A DNA stretch of 64,000 bases from Tamarix chinensis (Eukaryota; Streptophyta; Magnoliopsida; Caryophyllales; Tamaricaceae). Each line of letters opens with the position of its first letter. Position 1 is the first letter of the stretch. Position numbers and translations under genes: made by a program. The notes under the pieces were generated by a model. That model was not told where the DNA came from and searched no databases. It saw only the letters and a list, made by a program, of their open reading frames with translations. Where the stretch lies: positions 65,290,367-65,354,366 of the forward strand of contig CM060173.1 of the NCBI GenBank assembly GCA_030549775.1, in the 5' to 3' direction. Shown in pieces: positions 58,832-64,000 of the stretch.

Positions 58832-59780
58832 GATTAACTAACCAAGTCAGCTATCTTTATTCTTATGCGAATGATATTGAGTATGGAATAGTTGGATTAA
58901 GATTAAATGAGTTAAATGGTGAGACTTCATGATGCCCAAATTGATATAGTTTCAAATTGAAACTCCAAGATCCTTTCACACTCTTGGGGGAAGTTTTAGG
59001 AGGCTATGGGTATAAGACTAAAGATGTTTATAACATTTTACCTAGCTATAGATTATTAGATCGAATGTATGATACAACCTATGGAGGATATGCGAGGATC
59101 ATGTGTACTCCTCTTCTAGGTTATTTGGGTGGTTTGATTTGACTTGATAGAATTATCATAACCAATACTCATAATGATAGCATTGGGATAGTGTTGTTTG
59201 AGGCTCTACATAGGCAAAGAAATGGTAGTTCTTGTGTTGGAGGGACATCACCAAGAATAATTATTTAGGATAGGAGATAATGGAGGAGGAGAATTAGTAG
59301 GTTTAAGTGATACAAGATAGATTCAAGGTAAATTATGATAGTTAGAAGAGTTATGTTCATTTAAGGAAACAACATGAGGGTTATAAGGTGGGCGGCTATG
59401 TTTCCTGAAGGATTTCACCAATTAAGGGTGTGACGCATTTTTGTTCGAGGGGGAAATCTTAAATTGAGATTTATTAGACCCTATGAGATTACGGAGAGGG
59501 TTGGAGAGGTCGCCTATTACCTTGCATTACTATTTATCCCTAGTTCATGATGTCTTTCACATATCACAATTGAGGAAGTGCATTGCAGACCTATCGCATG
59601 CACTTTACATTCATGAGATTGAGCTAGATGAGTCCTTGGCCTACATTAAGAGACCACTTTGAATCATTGATCTGAAGGCCTCACAAACCAGATTGACGAA
59701 GGATCTATAAGTGAAGGTACTATGGATGCACGATGTAGTAGAGGAGGCTACATGGGTGACAAAGGATGAGATTTGATGCT
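58832..59780 (+). pseudogene. Element X integrase, C-terminal half with chromodomain-like tail, decayed
   Basis: Plus strand in order: LTKSAIFI after an in-frame stop in VVD*LTKS (catalytic Asp codon kept, 58,828-58,860), VRLHDAQIDIVS at about 58,920-58,955, a decayed stretch where the FHPQTDGQSER block should be, SIGIVLFEALHRQRNGSSC at about 59,180-59,240, FVRGGNLKLRFIRPYEI with the GPY-type block at about 59,435-59,495, VGEVAYYLAL, and VKVLWMHDVVEEATWVTKDE at 59,711-59,770, the chromoviral tail. The N-terminal zinc region and first catalytic Asp are missing, lost at the G2 border. The 61-residue frame 58,957-59,142 is a part of it read out of the main frame. Confidence 0.85.
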
Positions 59781-59930
59781 AATATCCTAATATTTTTTAT
59801 TAGGCGATATACCTTAGTAATAAGGCTTATTTTTACGGAGGTAATACCCCATATCATGCCTTTACATATTTATGCACATGATTTTCTTGTTTTACCTAAA
59901 TTTCAAAGCAAAGTCAAATATAAGACAGTA
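59781..59930 (+). other. Tail of element X before its 3' LTR
   Basis: A short non-coding stretch after integrase. No clear G-rich polypurine tract is left; GCAAAGTCAAATATAAGACAG is the nearest purine-biased stretch before the LTR. Confidence 0.35.
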
Positions 59931-60833
59931 GTGATGTCATACCACAATTTTATAAAATAGTTTTATTATTGATTCTATTAAAATTTTATTTTTAATTAAT
60001 TTTTTATTTCTTTAACTCTCATTACTTTTTTAAAATATTTCATTTGGATCGTTTAATCCTTTTTAGGGTTTTGAGTCCCATAAGATTATTGTGTCTTTTT
60101 TTTCTATTGAAATTGTTTTATAATTTTTAATTTGGTTATATTTGAATTAATTTACTATTTATAATTCTCCTAGGCCTTTCTAAAATTTAAAATTTAGATT
60201 TGTGACCACAAAATGCTACTCACTGCCCCTTTCTAACTCTTACTTGCGTTATATACCCTAAAATGAGCATTTTAACAAGGAAAAATTTACAAATCTTTTA
60301 TTATACTTATTTCTATAATATTTAAGCTAAATATTAATTAAAAATGGGCTATAACTATTTTAATATTTTTTGGGAAAATTCCACCAACTTTAGGCATAAT
60401 AAGCCCCCTAAACTCGTCATTCTCTAAACAAAACCTATCATAGCTATCTAAATTTGAATCCTATCTTACTAAAAAATAAAAAAGTAAATATTGAAATTTA
60501 TTTTTGTGGCCATAAGTATGTTGTTGAATTCTTTTCCATTATAATAGTCATTAAAACTTTTTAGGTTGTTAGACCTCTAAACTTTAACTAATACTTCTTC
60601 CAACCTCTTTTCTTCCTCATAATTTATTTTCTTTAGCTCCGTAGAGTGGAATTAATCAACCACAATCCATTCATCCATTTTTAGGTAATTTGTTTTTATT
60701 TTTCCTTCTTCATTCTTGATTTTTAGCTATTTATGATTTTTCATAAATGATTAAGTGTTAAAATGTAAAGAAATTGAAATAAAATATTCCTCACCATTTT
60801 ATTAATTTCACAAATCATTCCAAGTAATATTAA
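59931..60833 (+). repeat. 3' LTR of element X (first 0.9 kb; cut by D3)
   Basis: It starts TGATGTCATACCACAAT and aligns with the start of the X 5' LTR (25,498 on) as far as about 26,400. Then D3 begins. Its remaining two-thirds should lie to the right of D3, outside the window. Confidence 0.75.
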
Positions 60834-63800
60834 TATAACACACCCAAAAAATCATAGCTGAAAATTTTCGTTTAATTAAAACAAACACGATCATGGGGGT
60901 GCTACCGCCATGATCACCATAAGCCTGGCCCCCGACCAGTCTTGTACCAATCAAAAAGATAAGGAATAATTTTCCCAATCATTAAACTAATTAAGACATG
61001 GAAATGTAAAAATTAGAAATACTTATAATAAAGAGAAGTCAGAGTGTGAAATGAAAGCGTTAATACAAAATTGAAAACAAAGACAAAGTTAAGCCCCTAA
61101 GAGAAAAAATTGATACAATGATAACGTAAAACTAGAAAAATGGTAGTGTCCAATCAGCACTCGCTCTCGGCCCCAAGTAAGTCCAACATTTGTCACACAT
61201 CCCCGCTCGACGCATCTAGTACATCATAGGCATCAATCACGGTACCTCCTACCTGTACAAATTTATAAGGGCCCTCTTCTCGTGGGAATGAGTAGCACGC
61301 ATAAAATAGGTGGTCATTATACTACGTATTGAGCAACGTAACCATATAAGTAAGGTCGTATAAGAAAATAGACAATTAAGACATACAAAGCATAATTAAA
61401 GTTCATATCATCTTGCCAGAATTAAACTAATGTTTCTATCTTACACAATTCTCATATTAATTCCACAAGAGTATGGGGACCCCATTATTATAGCCAGTGG
61501 ACCGAAAACACTCCACCGAGCATAACACACCTGACCACTATTATAGCTGGTGGACCGAAATCACTCAATAGGGCAAAACGCACTTGACCACTATTATAGT
61601 TGGTGGACCAAAAAATTAACCTTACTAGCCCTAACTCACGAGATGTGCCACCATAAGTAATTAGTATTTTTCCATGACTTATTACCATATAGAAGATTGG
61701 TTTATTGAGCCTGGAATTCCCCCACTATTATCACCGATTGACCGAAAACACTCCACAGGGTAGAATGTACCTAACCAGTATTATATTCCGTGGGCTGAAT
61801 ATCACTCTATAGGACAAAATGCACTTGACCACTATTATAGCTGGTGAACTGATGAAATATATCCTCATTTGGCCCTAGCTCAATAATTTTTCACTTTAAG
61901 TATTTAGTATTTTATTCGTATCTTATTCCACACATAACCTTGACTAGACATGCCTGACCCACTAAACTTCCCATGCTCACCAATTTATTCTCAGCTTCTC
62001 AAAAATCCTATCCTATATCTTGAGACTTCTACACCATTTGGTACATCCAAACATCCTTTCCCCCTTTACCTCATTACCATGAATATGCAACTCCTATGTG
62101 CGGGGGTCGAGGCACACTTTTCATATCTCTGAGTCAAATCACTATCACTCACTAGGGTTTTCCAGAGGAAAACCCTAATTTAACCTATATGGCCCACCTT
62201 CCTCTATCCCACACAACTCATGCTCCTTTGCCCCTAACTCATCACCTCACTTGATTTATCCCCAAGCTCCCCAGTTTAGTTCCCATTTTTCACATGTGGC
62301 CATGAAATCCTAGTTAGCCATCCTAAAACCCTAGCATCTCTCTTTCCTCATATGATGTTATCCCTTCATTATTTTTACTTACCATCTCCTCCTCCACATG
62401 ACATACATCCAACACAACCTATGATCCTGATAATTTCTCCCCATTTTTCCCACTCACGATGAGGACCCCAAATTATTCTGCATGTGGTTCAAGGCTCACT
62501 CCTCAGAACTCTAGCTCAATTCCTCTTTACTCTCTTGGGTTTCCCTTTGAAATCCTAACCTAGCCTATATAGCCTCAATTCCTCTAATCCTACACAAACC
62601 ATACTCTTCTATGCTACCAAACCATCACTTTCCTCGAACCTCACCTAACATTACAACCTCACTACCCAACTTCCATGCATGATCACCAAAACCCTAGTTT
62701 TACTCCTCGAAACCCTGGTACCTCTCCTTTCATTTATGTCACCCCTCAATTAAATACATTTTTCTCACTTGGCTCACCTTTCCTCCATATGACACCCCCC
62801 TCATTCATTATTACCCATTCTAATCATTTTTGTTAGTTTTTCCCTCCTTGCACACTTCTCTCACTTAGGGTTTCCTCCCAAAACCCTAGTCAAGTCTTCC
62901 ATGCATCCTTACATCAACCCACATACTATTTTTCACATATAGACTCAAATTACCCTAAAAATTCTTCCCTTACCTTACTTACCCCTTAAGTCAACCTTTT
63001 CCACATAAAGGTCATTCCCATGAAAAGGCTAACCATCCCATGCAAACCCTAGACTCTCCATGCATGTTTTGGTCCATTCCCATTATTCCTTATTTTGTCC
63101 ACCCATAGGTCTTAGGATATTTAGGCTATCCTTACAATTCTATAATCAACTCACTTTCCTCACTCTTTTTCATTTCTCTCACAACCACATCACACTATTT
63201 AAGGTTTCCTATCATGCATGTCATTAGGGGTAATATTATATAAGCACATCCAAGTATAAGTAACAATACCACATTTCACATATCATGAAACACATACAAC
63301 TTACCTTAGCTCTATTCTTAGGAAGCTGCACTACAAGAGCATAATCAATAATATATATAAGGAATACACATCAAATCAACACACATAACACATTTTTCAC
63401 AAACATTAGGACTTAATCATATCCTTACCTAAAATAACACCAGACTTGGAGCACACTCTTATGCCTCCTTAGGGTTTGGACTTGGTTCACCTATAAGAGG
63501 GATATACTAGGGTTAAATTTACTCTTACCAATATTATCATTATTTCTTACTTACCTTTATCATAACCTAGTATTAGGGTTATTAATAATAATAGTAGCTT
63601 TATTAGTAAAAATAGGGGTATTATTCTTAAAATGGTTAATCATGCTATTATTAGTCAAAATAGGTTTAGGTAGTTATTTTGGTCTATGGTAAGGTATTAT
63701 TAACAATATTAACAATAATAAAGACAATAACTTTAGTAATAATAATAATGGTGAGAAGGTTGGAGTGGTGATGATGGTAGTAAGGGTGGCAGCACAAGTG

Positions 63801-64000
63801 GTGGTTGTTGTGGTCATTGACAGTGGTGGAGAAGGAGGAAGGGTGAAGGAGAGGGAGGTAAGGAAAAAGGAAGGTAGGGGTAGGTAGGGGAGACTACGCT
63901 GAGTGGATTGGGTTGTAGGAGAGGCGGTAGTTGCAATAGAGAAGGTGGCGCACAACAACAAGAAGGGCGGCAATGGGTGTAAAGTGACAGGTCGGGTAGC
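60834..64000 (-). mobile_element. Family-D long LTR (copy D3), continues beyond the window
   Basis: It starts TATAACACACCC (changed TGTAACACCC) and then follows D2: the 3'-end block (AGCCTGGCCCCCGACCAGTC against the D2 AGTACCAGACCGG region), the ATGAGTAGCACGCATAAAATAG block near 61,290, dyad repeats, a pyrimidine-rich AACCCTAG/minisatellite-like region (61,940-63,240) and a start of the ATT/TAA-rich part (63,530-63,780). The CpG patch begins near the window end, with GGTGG/GGCGG stretches. The open frames at 61,950-62,132 and 63,674-63,973 are composition artefacts. It is more diverged from D2 than D1 is. Whether it is solo or part of a full element cannot be seen. Confidence 0.75.
61486..61860 (-). 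repeat. Dyad repeat block of D3 (CCACTATTATAGCTGGTGGACCGAAA)
   Basis: Six units start near 61,487, 61,537, 61,589, 61,722, 61,772 and 61,827, mostly about 50 bp apart. The core GG(T/A)GGACCGAAA replaces GGTGGATCGGTT of D2, so the downstream arm has drifted while the spacing and the CCACTATTATAG lead are kept. Confidence 0.8.

Larger units (their letters stand above)
25498..60833 (+). mobile_element. Gypsy element X (outermost of the right nest), broken and internally deleted
   Basis: The 5' LTR (25,498-28,342), primer site and gag are on the left. The integrase C-terminal half and the start of the 3' LTR (59,931 on) are on the right. In between lies the inserted element G2. The X internal DNA left is only about 1.8 kb: the rest of gag, protease, RT, RNase H and the integrase N-terminal part are missing, so a deletion went with or followed the G2 insertion. 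The 3' LTR is cut at 60,833 by LTR copy D3; its remainder lies outside the window. Confidence 0.75.

Noticed and set aside
63674..63973. 99-residue minus-strand frame rich in Thr, Ser, Pro and Leu
   Set aside because: Low complexity at the start of the D3 promoter patch and TAA-rich part; no family resemblance.

Overview
The window looks like a repeat-filled, probably heterochromatic piece of a plant nuclear genome. It is AT-rich, and every coding trace I could recognise belongs to plant transposable elements: Ty3/gypsy and Ty1/copia retrotransposons and a CACTA DNA transposon. I found no host gene, tRNA or rRNA gene. The species cannot be named from this sequence. The short open frames are fragments of decayed element proteins or chance frames in low-complexity DNA, and no element looks intact.

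Left part (1-25,497). A decayed long LTR (family D, copy D0) runs from the window start to 2,374. A minus-oriented gypsy-type element (Z, 2,375-24,828) follows. It has two 2.15 kb LTRs and a gag remnant but no recognisable pol, so it resembles the gag-only TR-GAG class. A 15.8 kb CACTA transposon (4,739-20,560) sits inside Z, with TAA target duplications, CA(C/T)TACAAGAAAA ends, subterminal repeats at both ends and a decayed TNPA-like gene. The CACTA element in turn holds a minus-strand copia RT fragment and a 5'-truncated SIRE/Maximus-type copia element with RT-RNase H, an env-like region, a polypurine tract and a 3' LTR.

Right part (25,498-64,000). A gypsy element X (plus strand) has its 5' LTR, primer site and gag on the left, and its integrase end and 3' LTR on the right after 58,832. 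Gypsy G2 (minus, 29,069-58,819) is inserted into X. Gypsy G1 (minus, 30,668-54,249) is inserted into the G2 integrase with a perfect TCTTA duplication. G1 carries a solo LTR Y (about 34,168-42,018) in its 3' end, and Y carries a 4.6 kb solo LTR D1 (36,072-40,714, CAATT duplication). A second D-family solo LTR, D2 (47,882-51,766), sits in the G1 5' LTR. A fourth D-family copy, D3, starts at 60,834 inside the X 3' LTR and runs off the window. The chain X>G2>G1>Y>D1 is five layers deep. Removing each layer leaves elements of sensible size: G1 internal region about 4.9 kb, G2 about 6.2 kb.

The most interesting material is in the LTRs. The D family has very long LTRs with a CpG-rich promoter patch, a TTA microsatellite, a GGTGGTATTAGGGTTTGCAT-type minisatellite and a block of dyad-symmetric 14-mers (ACCGGTGGATCGGT). 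Clusters of a CGACTGGTT-like motif recur in three otherwise different LTR families. Fresh-looking tandem duplications of 312, 88 and 53 bp are also present. All boundaries, alignments and mismatch counts were read by eye.
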